NCBI GenBank assembly: GCA_965219855.1
Contig: CBDCOR010000010.1
Location: 1 to 64,000, forward strand
Direction of reading: 5' to 3'
Length of the DNA: 64,000 nt
DNA from: CAUZIZ01 sp965219855
Lineage (GTDB): Bacteria; Acidobacteriota; UBA6911; RPQK01; JAJDTT01
A program made the position numbers and the translations under genes. The notes under the pieces are model-generated. The model made no database searches. It saw only the letters and a list, made by a program, of their open reading frames with translations, and had not been told where the DNA came from. Below are positions 1 to 8,150 of this stretch, in pieces; positions within the stretch are counted from its first letter, which is position 1, and every line of letters starts with the position of its first letter.

Positions 1-491
1 CGATCATACGCGGCGGGCCAAGCGGCGCGTCCTGAACATCCGCAACCGCCGCGGCAAGAAGCGCCTGGACAGTTACCGCGATCTGATCAAAGTGGCGTCC
101 AAGACGGCTCACTATGCCGAGCAGGCGCTGGCAGCTTCCGCGCAGTGGAGCGATCCCCTCAGTCTGGCCGTGGCGGCGCAACTGGCCCACTATCTGGGGC
201 TGTTGCACAAAGTCATCGAGCAGACTCAACGACGGGTCCTTTCGGGCGAGGCCGTCGCGGCCCAGGAGAAGATCTGTTCCCTCTTCGAAGAGCACACCGA
301 TATTATCAAGAAGAGCCCTCGGGAAACGGTCTTCGGCCACAAGGTGTTTGTCAGCACGGGCGCCTCGTCGCTGATCCTGGATTGTGTGGTGGAACGTGTC
401 AGGGGCCACCCAAAAGCGGCCAGTGAGGGCCACTTCAAAACCGGCCATTTTCAAGAGCCATTGAGGGCCGCATCCGGCGTAGGATGCGCCG

Positions 492-1988
492 ATGGCCAAT
501 ACATTGAAAATGGAAAAGAAGCAAACGGTTTTGGCGCTCCTGAAGCTGGGCTGGTCGTATCGTCGGATCGAGCGAGAGGTGGGAGTCCGACGAGAGAGGA
601 TTGCCCGCTATGATCCCTCCCGAGATTCAAAACCGGCCAAAGTGGCCCCCGGCTCGGAGGAGCAAAAGCGGCCAAAGCGGCCCCCGGGTCTGCGCAGCTT
701 CTGTGAGCCCTTTCGGGAGCAGATTGAAAAGAAACTCCAGCAGGGATTGCAGGCCAAGCGGATCTGGCAGGACCTGGTCTTCGAGCAGGGATTCGGGGGA
801 GCCTACAACTCCGTCAAGCGCTTCTGTGGAAAGCTCAAGGCGGAGAGTCCTCGCGTGTTTGCTCGGGTGGAAACTCCCCCCGGTCGGGACCTGCAGATCG
901 ACTTCGGCAAAGGAGCCCTGACTCGGACCGAATCGGGTCGTTACCGCCGTCCTCATCTGTTCAAGGCCGTCCTCTGCCACTCGCGCCACTCCTATGAGGA
1001 AGTCGTCTGGCGGCAGGAACTGAAGACGTTCATCCGCTGTGTCGAGGAGGCTTTTCACGCTTTTGGAGGCGGCGTGGAGGTGGTTCGCCTCGATAACCTC
1101 AAGGCCGGGATCACCCGGGCTTGCTTGGTGGACCCCGAGGTCAATGCCGTCTTCAGTGCGCTCGCTCGCCACTACGGCTTCGCCGTGCTGCCCATCCATC
1201 CGGGCGCTCCGAACGAGAACGGAAAAGTCGAAAGAAGCATCGGATATACCGACTCCAGCGCGCTCAAAGCTCGCCGCTTCGAGAGCCTGGATGCGCAGAA
1301 TGAGCATCTGCAGAGTTGGAACGAGCGAATCGCCCGCCAGCGCATCCACGGCACCACCAAGCAGCAGGTCTGGCCCCGCTTTGTCGAAGAACAGAAGCAT
1401 CTCCGACCGCTTCCGGATTCCCGCTTCAGTTTCTTCCGCGTGGGCCGTCGAACGGTCTCCACCGATGGCCACATCGAAGTCGACCGAGCGTTCTACTCGG
1501 TGCCCAATCATCTGCTCGGTTGTGAAGTCGCCGTGCACTGGGATGATCGTATCGTCCGCGTCTTCTTTCGTGAGCAACAGGTGGCCCTGCATCCGAAGCA
1601 CCCGCCGGGGAGATTCCGAACCGAAACGAGCCATCTTCCGGAACGCAAACGCTACGCGCACTATCGAACCGAGCATCATCTGCTGAAGCAAGCCCGAGCC
1701 GTGGGTCCAGAGGCGCACCGCTGGGCCGAGCGAGCTCTGGAGGTCCGAGACATGCTCGCCTACCGACTCGTGCAGGGCATGATCTCGCTGACCCGCCGCT
1801 ACCGCGCTTCGGTCGTCGACGAAGCCTGCGGCAAGGCGCTCGCACATGACGCCTTCCGCTACCGGACTCTGGTGGCTTTGTGTAAGCGACTGGACGTGCC
1901 GCAGCGCTCTTTGTTTACCTCCGAGCACGAGTTGATCCGACCGCTGTCCGAGTACCAGATCACCGATCCCACAGGAGAACCAGAATGA
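492..1988 (+). CDS. istA: IS21-family transposase IstA (copy 1)
   Basis: This 498-residue protein is the DDE integrase-type transposase of the IS21 element. The N-terminus has a helix-turn-helix (LLKLGWSYRRIEREVGVRR). The catalytic triad is visible as D in LQIDFGKG, D in VVRLDNLKAG and E in NENGKVERS. The start ATG at 492 follows the element's left end by about 95 bp. Its stop overlaps the istB start (ATGA, 1985-1988), the standard arrangement for translational coupling. It differs from copy 2 by an R-for-T change next to the HTH (RRERIARY against RRETIARY). The gene looks intact, but its partner istB is damaged, so this copy alone is probably not competent. Confidence 0.95.
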   Translation: MANTLKMEKKQTVLALLKLGWSYRRIEREVGVRRERIARYDPSRDSKPAKVAPGSEEQKRPKRPPGLRSFCEPFREQIEKKLQQGLQAKRIWQDLVFEQGFGGAYNSVKRFCGKLKAESPRVFARVETPPGRDLQIDFGKGALTRTESGRYRRPHLFKAVLCHSRHSYEEVVWRQELKTFIRCVEEAFHAFGGGVEVVRLDNLKAGITRACLVDPEVNAVFSALARHYGFAVLPIHPGAPNENGKVERSIGYTDSSALKARRFESLDAQNEHLQSWNERIARQRIHGTTKQQVWPRFVEEQKHLRPLPDSRFSFFRVGRRTVSTDGHIEVDRAFYSVPNHLLGCEVAVHWDDRIVRVFFREQQVALHPKHPPGRFRTETSHLPERKRYAHYRTEHHLLKQARAVGPEAHRWAERALEVRDMLAYRLVQGMISLTRRYRASVVDEACGKALAHDAFRYRTLVALCKRLDVPQRSLFTSEHELIRPLSEYQITDPTGEPE

Positions 1989-2878
1989 TCTCATCAGAAC
2001 TGGAACGAAAACTTCGTCACCTCCGGCTCTCGGGCCTGGCTCAGGTCTTTGACGTTCGCCTGCAACAAGCCGTCCAGGGAAGGCTCAGCCATCAGGAGTT
2101 CTTTGAGCTGCTGATTGATGACGAGCTGACCCGCCGTCGGGACCGGCTGTTGGAGCGACGTTTGCGCCAGGCCCAGTTTTCCGGAACAAAAGCACTTGGA
2201 GACTTTAACTTCTCCTTTAACCCCTCCATCAACCGGCAGCAGATCTTCGATCTGGCTACCGGCCGATTCATCCAACAGCGCCGCGGCTGGTTGGTCATCG
2301 GTCAGACCGGAGTCGGCAAGAGCCATCTGATCATCACCGTCGGGATCAAGGCGGTCGAAGCCGGTCACCGGGTGCAGTACAAGTCGGCTTTCGATCTGCT
2401 GGAAGACATCGCCGAAGCCACGGCCACCGGCAGACGCCGATCTTACATTACGGAGATGACCCGGATCCCGCTGCTGATCCTCGAGGATCTGGGACTCCGC
2501 AGAGTGCCGGAGTCGGCGGCAGAAGATCTGTTGGAGATCCTGCACCGCCGATACCAGAAGACCTCGACGATCCTCAGTTCGAATCGACCCCTGGAGGACT
2601 GGGGCGCGATGCTGGGAGGAGATACGGCGGCCACCTCGGCGCTGCTGGACCGCTTCCTGCACACTTCGGAAGTCACCTTCATTCGGGGCAAGAGCTATCG
2701 CCTCTACGAGCGACAGCAACGAGAAAATCCACCCCGAAGCGAGGGAAAGAGAAATGACACCTGCGAGGCGGAGTGCTGTGAGTGCGGGCTTGTCCCCTAC
2801 TCGCAGACCCTGGGACTCAGCCCCAGGCTTCGTAGATTGCCCGCTCCGAGGGAGGGGTCAGGACAGGGTGGGGCATGA
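1985..2878 (+). pseudogene. istB: IS21 helper ATPase IstB, frame-damaged
   Basis: IstB is the AAA+ ATPase that assists IstA in target selection. The Walker A motif GQTGVGKSHL and the LLILEDLG Walker B region are present. Compared with the intact copy at 54961-55734, an extra T and a missing G about 30 bases apart put a nine-residue stretch out of frame (QFSGTKALGDF in place of QFPEQKHLEDF). A one-base deletion near 2725 then shifts the C-terminus into a spurious tail (297 rather than 257 residues). The frame therefore reads through but encodes an altered protein; activity is doubtful. Confidence 0.85.
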
Positions 2879-3301
2879 GATCATTGCTTGAGGGGCCTCT
2901 GAGCGAATGTTTTTTGAAAAAAGGAAGCCAGGAAGAAGCCGTGTCGTTGAAACCAAGCAGAGACCATGGAAGCCAGGCTTCTCGAGTTTCCCCCAACACC
3001 CCCGGAAAGCCGTGGAAACTGCCGCGCTATGGAAACCGTGGGAAAACGGCTGCCTCGCGAAGACGACTCCAGGAGGCGAGTTTTTCCACCGTTCCCACAG
3101 CGCTTGGAAAACTCCTCCGGACGGAGTTTCCCACAGTTCCCACCGCTTCTACGGTGAACACACAACAAAGCCTCCTCCCCCCGCTTCGCGGGGAGGGCTT
3201 CACAAGGGATTGAAATGACTCGAACCGGAGGATATAACTACTGAATCACTGGCCGGTTTTGACCCGGCCCCGCCTGGCCGCTTTTGAAGTGGCCCCCGAC
3301 A
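2879..3301. other. IS21 copy 1 non-coding 3' tail
   Basis: There is no convincing gene between istB and the right end. The first part (to about 3075) is nearly identical to copy 2. After GAAGACGACTCCAGG the two copies diverge completely for about 150 bp here against about 40 bp in copy 2, then rejoin at GATATAACTACTGAATCACT. The unique segment contains repeated TTCCCAC motifs and a CCCCCCGCTTCGCGGGGAGG hairpin that could terminate transcription. Short frames here look spurious. Confidence 0.7.
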
Positions 3302-4071
3302 GTGGAACGGGGGAATCCGGCCGACAGCAACTATGTGCAACCCTTCTTAGAGCGGCATCACAGCTGTACGGGAAGGTCCCCCGCCAGAGCGCCTGGGATG
3401 GTGGTTTTGCCTCGGCTGCCAACCTGCGCTGGGCCAAAGAGCAGGGGGTACAGGATGTGGCCTTTTCCAAAAAGTGTGGGTTGACGGTTGAGAGCATGGT
3501 GCGTTCCAGTTGGGTCTACAAACAACTCAAACGCTTCCGCGCCGGGATTGAGGGGTGCATTGGGACCCTCAAGCACACCTTCGGTCTCCACCGCTGTAGC
3601 TGGAAAGGCTGGCCTCACTTTCAAAGCTACGTCCATGCCAGCGTCCTGACCTATAACCTGGTCGTCCTGGCCCGACTCCTGTTGTAGCCTTTTGTGGCTG
3701 ACCGTACTGCCTTGTGGCTCCGACTCGGGGAGAGGTCTGCGCCGAACCGCTGCTTTTTGGCCCGCGTGCCCTCGCTCGAGGGTCCTTGCTCTGGATCGAG
3801 CTGGGTCGAGCCGGTCTGTCAGCAGTCTCAAGTATAATAAGTGTTTACGATTCAACAGATTACAGTTCTGAAAACCCCGGTTTTCGGACGGGCACTAACT
3901 AAGCTGAAACAGTAGTCTCATTGCGCCCGTTCAAGATCGCCACAAGAATGAGATGTGATAGGCAAGCAGGGACGAAGATAAGGGCAAGGGGAGATTTGGT
4001 ATTTGCTTGTATCTTATTATCTTGTATCTTGTACCTTGTACCTTGTAGGCCACGCAGGAGCACAGAACATC

Positions 4072-4476
4072 ATGATTGACTTTGGTCGTTCCTATTTCGC
4101 TTGGAAGAGCAAACCAATGATGCGCCATCCACACTACAAGTACCCTGGATTCGAGGGTACAGAAGGCGCTGTCCACCGGATTCGGATCCAGCTGGATTCA
4201 GCCTGTACTCTCACCAACGAGAAGACTGGTGAAAAGCAAGAGTACTTCTTGATCCTGCCTTGTCAGACCGAATACACGATCGTCAAAGAGAATCTGTTCC
4301 AGATTCCGAGCTCTGAATGGCGAATGCTGTTCGGTCACGAAGAAACCATCCCGATCTCCTATAAACCTCGCGATGAACCAGACAATCTGAAGCGATCCAA
4401 GATCAGCGATTTGTTCGCCGAACATAGTGTCGAGATTCGCACCATCGACAACGCCCGGGAGGCTCACGACGCATGA
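4072..4476 (+). CDS. hypothetical protein (first of an overlapping pair)
   Basis: This is an unrecognised 134-residue soluble protein. The ATG at 4072 is chosen over upstream frame extension because GCAGGAG lies 11 bases before it and the upstream part is encoded by a TTGTATCTTGTACCTTG simple-sequence stretch. It has no signal peptide or membrane segment. The middle (RIQLDSACTLTNEKTGEKQEYF) looks like beta strands of a compact domain. The next gene overlaps its 3' end by about 50 bases in another frame, suggesting translational coupling and a shared role. No function can be assigned. Confidence 0.6.
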   Translation: MIDFGRSYFAWKSKPMMRHPHYKYPGFEGTEGAVHRIRIQLDSACTLTNEKTGEKQEYFLILPCQTEYTIVKENLFQIPSSEWRMLFGHEETIPISYKPRDEPDNLKRSKISDLFAEHSVEIRTIDNAREAHDA

Positions 4477-4921
4477 TGAGGTCATCGAATCGACCCTTGC
4501 AGACGAGCTGATGAACGCGCGCACAACCTACCGAGATGAAAAGCGGCAGGTGGCGGTTACGTTGGAGTTTCCGATGAAGCTCATCAACATTCAAAAGAAA
4601 GAAAAGCTGTTTCAGGTGTGTATGGGTGCCGTCCCAATACCCGATCTCGGCACCTGGGATGGGACCAGTGTCAACCGAGTCTTTCTGGCCGACCTTGCCT
4701 TTAGCGAGTTCGACTACATCGAATTCATCCTCCAGCGCACCGTTGAAGTAGCGGAGCACGAAAAGGAATGGTACTACCAGGTGCGGGGACGGGACCGGTA
4801 TGAGCTCCACGACCCCACCAATCCACCACCGGGTTATCCGCCTCCTCGGCCGAGGCCACGGGTATTCCACGAGGTGATCCCTCAGAAGACCGAGACTATT
4901 CTGTTGTCGGCAGGCTCGTAG
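4427..4921 (+). CDS. hypothetical protein (second of an overlapping pair)
   Basis: This is an unrecognised protein of up to 164 residues, starting at the GTG at 4427 or at an internal start soon after. It overlaps the preceding gene. The body (VTLEFPMKLINIQKKEKLFQV, FLADLAFSEFDYIEFIL) appears to be a soluble alpha/beta domain. The C-terminal third is rich in proline and arginine (NPPPGYPPPRPRPR), probably a flexible tail. Together with 4072-4476 it is the only intact cargo between the ISNCY copy 1 and the FG-GAP lipoprotein. Function unknown. Confidence 0.55.
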   Translation: MSRFAPSTTPGRLTTHDEVIESTLADELMNARTTYRDEKRQVAVTLEFPMKLINIQKKEKLFQVCMGAVPIPDLGTWDGTSVNRVFLADLAFSEFDYIEFILQRTVEVAEHEKEWYYQVRGRDRYELHDPTNPPPGYPPPRPRPRVFHEVIPQKTETILLSAGS

Positions 4922-5144
4922 TCGGCCTGATGACGGCCACCTAGCATCGCCTGCTGATTTCAGGTCGGCAGGCGCAAATCCCTGATCGGTCCCGCCCCCG
5001 GAAGCGCTGGCCCCATTCGAGAAAGAAACTTTGGGATTGACCTCTCTTGGTCTTCGAAGCCCAAGTCCTCAACATCTTGGGCCAAAGCACAAGAGACCTA
5101 CGAGCCAAATAGTTAGTCCCAACAACCTTCCGACGGCCCGGTGC

Positions 5145-7976
5145 CTAGCGATAATCGACCGTGACCGACTCCAAAACGGGAGTGTTGGCTCCGTTTGGTG
5201 AGAGGAACGTTGCTTTGTACTGGATCCATCGCGCGTCCTCGGGGAGTCCTTTGATCACGGCGGAGGATACCGTGTAGAAGCTGTCCGCTCCCTCCGGACC
5301 GAGCCAGTCGGCTGAGACCAGCCCCTCCTGGCTACCGGAGCCGCGAAGCTGAAACTTCAGCGCAGTCTCAAAGGGTTCCTGGGCCTCCCAGGAAAGGCTT
5401 TGAAAGTGGGCGCTCTTTCCAGCGTCAAAGGGGGAGGAGATATAGTCGTAGCCGGGAGATCGATCGTAGATATTGCCCACATCGTTATGGATAGTCCAAT
5501 GCACTCCTCGGGTGGGGACGTCGAGCCGTCTGTCGGCCGAAAAGGCTCCGTCCTCTCCCCAGTAGAGAAATGAATCGGTGCGGTGGTTGCCCCCTTTGGT
5601 ATGGCACACAAAGAAAATATCCGGCTGAGCGTCCTGGTTGAAATCTGCGACCAGCACACCTGAGGCTGAGTCGGTGGGAAGCTGGGTTGGCTCCGGATTC
5701 AAGCCGGAACCGGTGCCCCAGAAAATGTACGAGGGATGACTGCGGTGGATGCCCGCATGGTAGCTGGAGACCACCAGATCGAGGTGTCCGTCCCCATTGA
5801 GGTCGGCCACCGAGGCATCTTCACTGCCGACGGTCTCGAGGACCAACTTGCGTTCCGCTGAATACCCGTCCTCGCCACCCCAGTAGACTTCGGTGCCGGC
5901 CGAGAAGGTTGCGGATTGGGGCTCCGCGTCGATCGGCCGGTCCCCAATCTGTTCTTCCTGCCGGCCGAAATCGTATAGGTTGCAGACGATCAGATCCAGG
6001 TGGCCGTCGGCGTTGAGATCCGCTACCTCGGCCCCCACCGCCAGCTTGGTGGGCAGATACTGCTTGTTCTGGTTGCTGAACCCTCCAGGCCCGTTCCAGA
6101 AGATCACTACTTGATCGCTGGTCCCGGTGAACAGAAGATCCAGATAGCCATTACGGTCGAAGTCACCCGCCTTATGCAGCCTTACATCGGGAAACCTGAA
6201 GACAAACCGATTGTCCATCCGGTAGCCTCCCGGAGTTCCCCAAAGCAGGCTCATCTCCTCGCCCTCAGGCGTCCACTCACTCACGCTGAGATCCAGGTAC
6301 CCGTCCCGATTGAAGTCCGCCACAACCGTACTGAAGGCACGCTCGGTAGGCAGTTTGGTATTGTTGGACAGCGAGAATCCGTCCGCCGCTCCCCAGAGGA
6401 TGTCGACCCTGCCCGTCAACAGGACATCGGTGAAGCCATCGGCGTTCAGATCTGCGATGTTGGCCGAACTACCGCCGTTGTAGGGCAGCACCCAGCGCCG
6501 CTCGGAGGAATACTCTCCCCCCTTCTGCCCCCAGTAGACGTAGGCGTTGGGAGCATCCTCCCCGACGTAACCATCCTTCTTGTGGATGAAGATGACATCC
6601 CTCTTGCCATCGCCGTCGAGGTCACCGGACTCGACCGCTGCCGCTCCGAGCGTGGGCAGTTCCAACCGATTGGATCGCTCAAAGCCGTTCTCGCCATTCC
6701 AGTAGACGAAAGAAGAAATATCATGGGTCTCGCTATCCTTCTCATTGCTGAAGACAATGTCGGGCAGTTCGTCACCGTTCAGGTCTGCGATGACGCAGTC
6801 GCTGGCCGAGAGCGTGGGCAGCGCGGTCCGGCGATGCGCCAGGAAACCGCTCTCGGAGCCCCAGTAGATAAAGGAGGCATCTCCGAACTCATTGGCAAAG
6901 ACCAGGTCGCGCTGCCCGTCTCGGTCCAGATCCGCTACGTCGAGGCCACGTGCCCCCCAGCCTGGGAGCTCGCTCCTGCGATCCCCGCTGAATCCCTCCG
7001 CTGAGCCCCAATAGATGAAGCAGGGTACGGGAGTCGATGAATCAGAGGAGCTCCTCCTGTAGTTGGCTACCACGATTTCCGGCCAGCCGTCTTGATCGAG
7101 ATCAGAGGCACGCAAGGCGGCGGCGCCCGGACCGTCCAGCCGTGTCGACGAAGCCTTGGAGTACTCACCGGACTCACGTCCCCAATAGATCAACACTCCT
7201 CCTGGCTCTGCTCCCGTGCCCTGGTTGGCGAACAGGATGTCCGGTATCTCATCCCGGTTGAGATCGGCAATCTCTACATCCTGGGCAAAATGGGTCGGCA
7301 GCTGAGTCGTCCGCCTGGGAGAGTACCCGTCGGAGGATCCCCAATAGATATCCGAGTAGGGTCTGACAACCGTAAAGTCTCCCCCCTCACGAGTGAACTG
7401 ATAGGAGAGGCCGTTGCTGGCAAAGACGATCTCGACATAGCCATCGCGGTTGAGGTCCGCGGCCGCAACTGCCTGCACCGAAACCGTGGGCAGATCCAGC
7501 TTCCGCTGGCGATCCAAGCCATCTTCTCCACCCCAGAACAGGACCGAGTTGTTCTCAGTGCGGGTGCCGTTGTAACCGCTTCCGATAACAACATCCAGAT
7601 GACCATCTGCATTGAAGTCGGCGATTGCAGACCCGGCGGCACCTTCTCCCGGCAGGGCCGTCCGAGAAGAGGTGCTGAAGCCATCCGCGCCCCAGTAGAT
7701 CCAGGAGTCCACTCGAAAATTGTTATCGTGACTCCCCGGCAATACCAGGTCGATCAGTCCGTCCTGGTCCAGATCGAGCTGATTGATCAGGCGGATGCTC
7801 CCCTCGGCGGAGACGTAGGTATTGGCTCCTCCATCGGCCAGAGTCCCATCCGAAAAATCTCTGAAGCTGGTTTCCGTCCAGCCAGACGTACTTTCCTCGC
7901 GGGTATCGGCGGGCGGGGGAGCATTGCACGAAGAAACAAGCAGGCCCCAAAGAATGAACAGCGGAATCTTATTCAT
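5145..7976 (-). CDS. FG-GAP/VCBS repeat lipoprotein
   Basis: This 943-residue protein has a lipoprotein signal sequence (MNKIPLFILWGLLVSSC, lipobox LVSSC) and is expected to be anchored at the cell surface or periplasmic face. The rest is a long array of about 60-residue repeats. Each carries a calcium-loop-like DLNRDGxxDI segment followed by YWGsxxGFS, the hallmark of FG-GAP/VCBS beta-propeller repeats. At least a dozen repeats can be counted, enough for two propellers. The last about 100 residues lack repeats and end in a beta-rich domain. Such proteins usually bind ligands or polysaccharides outside the cell; the ligand here is unknown. Confidence 0.9.
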   Translation of the reverse strand: MNKIPLFILWGLLVSSCNAPPPADTREESTSGWTETSFRDFSDGTLADGGANTYVSAEGSIRLINQLDLDQDGLIDLVLPGSHDNNFRVDSWIYWGADGFSTSSRTALPGEGAAGSAIADFNADGHLDVVIGSGYNGTRTENNSVLFWGGEDGLDRQRKLDLPTVSVQAVAAADLNRDGYVEIVFASNGLSYQFTREGGDFTVVRPYSDIYWGSSDGYSPRRTTQLPTHFAQDVEIADLNRDEIPDILFANQGTGAEPGGVLIYWGRESGEYSKASSTRLDGPGAAALRASDLDQDGWPEIVVANYRRSSSDSSTPVPCFIYWGSAEGFSGDRRSELPGWGARGLDVADLDRDGQRDLVFANEFGDASFIYWGSESGFLAHRRTALPTLSASDCVIADLNGDELPDIVFSNEKDSETHDISSFVYWNGENGFERSNRLELPTLGAAAVESGDLDGDGKRDVIFIHKKDGYVGEDAPNAYVYWGQKGGEYSSERRWVLPYNGGSSANIADLNADGFTDVLLTGRVDILWGAADGFSLSNNTKLPTERAFSTVVADFNRDGYLDLSVSEWTPEGEEMSLLWGTPGGYRMDNRFVFRFPDVRLHKAGDFDRNGYLDLLFTGTSDQVVIFWNGPGGFSNQNKQYLPTKLAVGAEVADLNADGHLDLIVCNLYDFGRQEEQIGDRPIDAEPQSATFSAGTEVYWGGEDGYSAERKLVLETVGSEDASVADLNGDGHLDLVVSSYHAGIHRSHPSYIFWGTGSGLNPEPTQLPTDSASGVLVADFNQDAQPDIFFVCHTKGGNHRTDSFLYWGEDGAFSADRRLDVPTRGVHWTIHNDVGNIYDRSPGYDYISSPFDAGKSAHFQSLSWEAQEPFETALKFQLRGSGSQEGLVSADWLGPEGADSFYTVSSAVIKGLPEDARWIQYKATFLSPNGANTPVLESVTVDYR

Positions 7977-8150
7977 GGTTCTGAAACCTCATCAAGAATG
8001 GAATGCAGCTCCGAGCTCACTGCCAGACGATCTACGCCAAAGGCGTTAGTCCGTGTAGCCCAGAGTTGCAATGCGAAACGAGCTGCCCTGGGTTGAGTTC
8101 GGTGAAAACATTTTATCCCATCGGCTTTCTGGGGCTCCATAAGTCCAGAT

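Larger units (their letters stand above)
397..3301 (+). mobile_element. IS21-family element, copy 1
   Basis: The ends are TGTCAGGGGCCAC at 397 and GTGGCCCCCGACA ending at 3301, an imperfect 13-bp inverted repeat with TGT/ACA tips. An 8-bp direct repeat GTGGAACG flanks it (389-396 and 3302-3309), and removing the element plus one repeat restores the ISNCY transposase sequence at that point. It carries istA and istB overlapping by ATGA. Both ends contain extra copies of CAAAAGCGGCCA/TTCAAAACCGGCCA-type motifs, as is usual for the multiple transposase sites of this family. It differs from copy 2 (53373-56165) by istB indels and a different 3' tail. Confidence 0.95.
1..3687 (+). pseudogene. ISNCY-like transposase, interrupted by IS21 and frameshifted
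   Basis: The window opens inside the gene at about residue 184 of the 441-residue transposase of the intact copy. The reading frame runs to about base 396, is broken by the IS21 element, and resumes at 3302 with the stop at 3685-3687. A one-base deletion relative to other copies (CGGCATCACAG for CGGCATCGACAG near 3355-3365) adds a frameshift, so precise loss of the IS21 would still not restore the gene. The second acidic residue (DGGF) and the third (E in RAGIEG) of the DDE triad are encoded after the break. Confidence 0.85.
1..3896 (+). mobile_element. ISNCY-like element, copy 1 (left part outside window, split by IS21)
   Basis: The sequence of this element is present in three other copies in the window (42821-46321, 51801-56226, 56231-57911). 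Here its transposase reads on the plus strand; the left end lies before base 1. Bases 1-396 and 3302-3896 together match the intact copy at 56231-57911. The right end is CGGACGGGCACT at 3885-3896, preceded by a GAAAACC/GGTTTTC hairpin downstream of the transposase. An IS21-family element occupies 397-3301 between them. Family assignment (ISNCY/IS5-superfamily type) rests on the transposase and is tentative; element identity by self-comparison is certain. Confidence 0.85.

Noticed and set aside
627..1994. 455-residue open frame antisense to istA (also at 53603-54970)
   Set aside because: It mirrors the istA codon structure, has no motif, and istA has clear catalytic residues on the other strand.
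1985..2878. IstB with a novel C-terminal extension
   Set aside because: Comparison with the copy at 54961 shows the tail arises from a one-base deletion.
3190..3220. GGGATTGAAAT in the IS21 tail resembling the end of a CRISPR repeat
   Set aside because: It occurs once, with no spaced copies and no cas genes in the window.
6000..8096. Two 334-residue plus-strand frames across the FG-GAP gene
   Set aside because: Repeated antisense of the FG-GAP repeats; the minus-strand protein has a signal peptide and consistent repeats.
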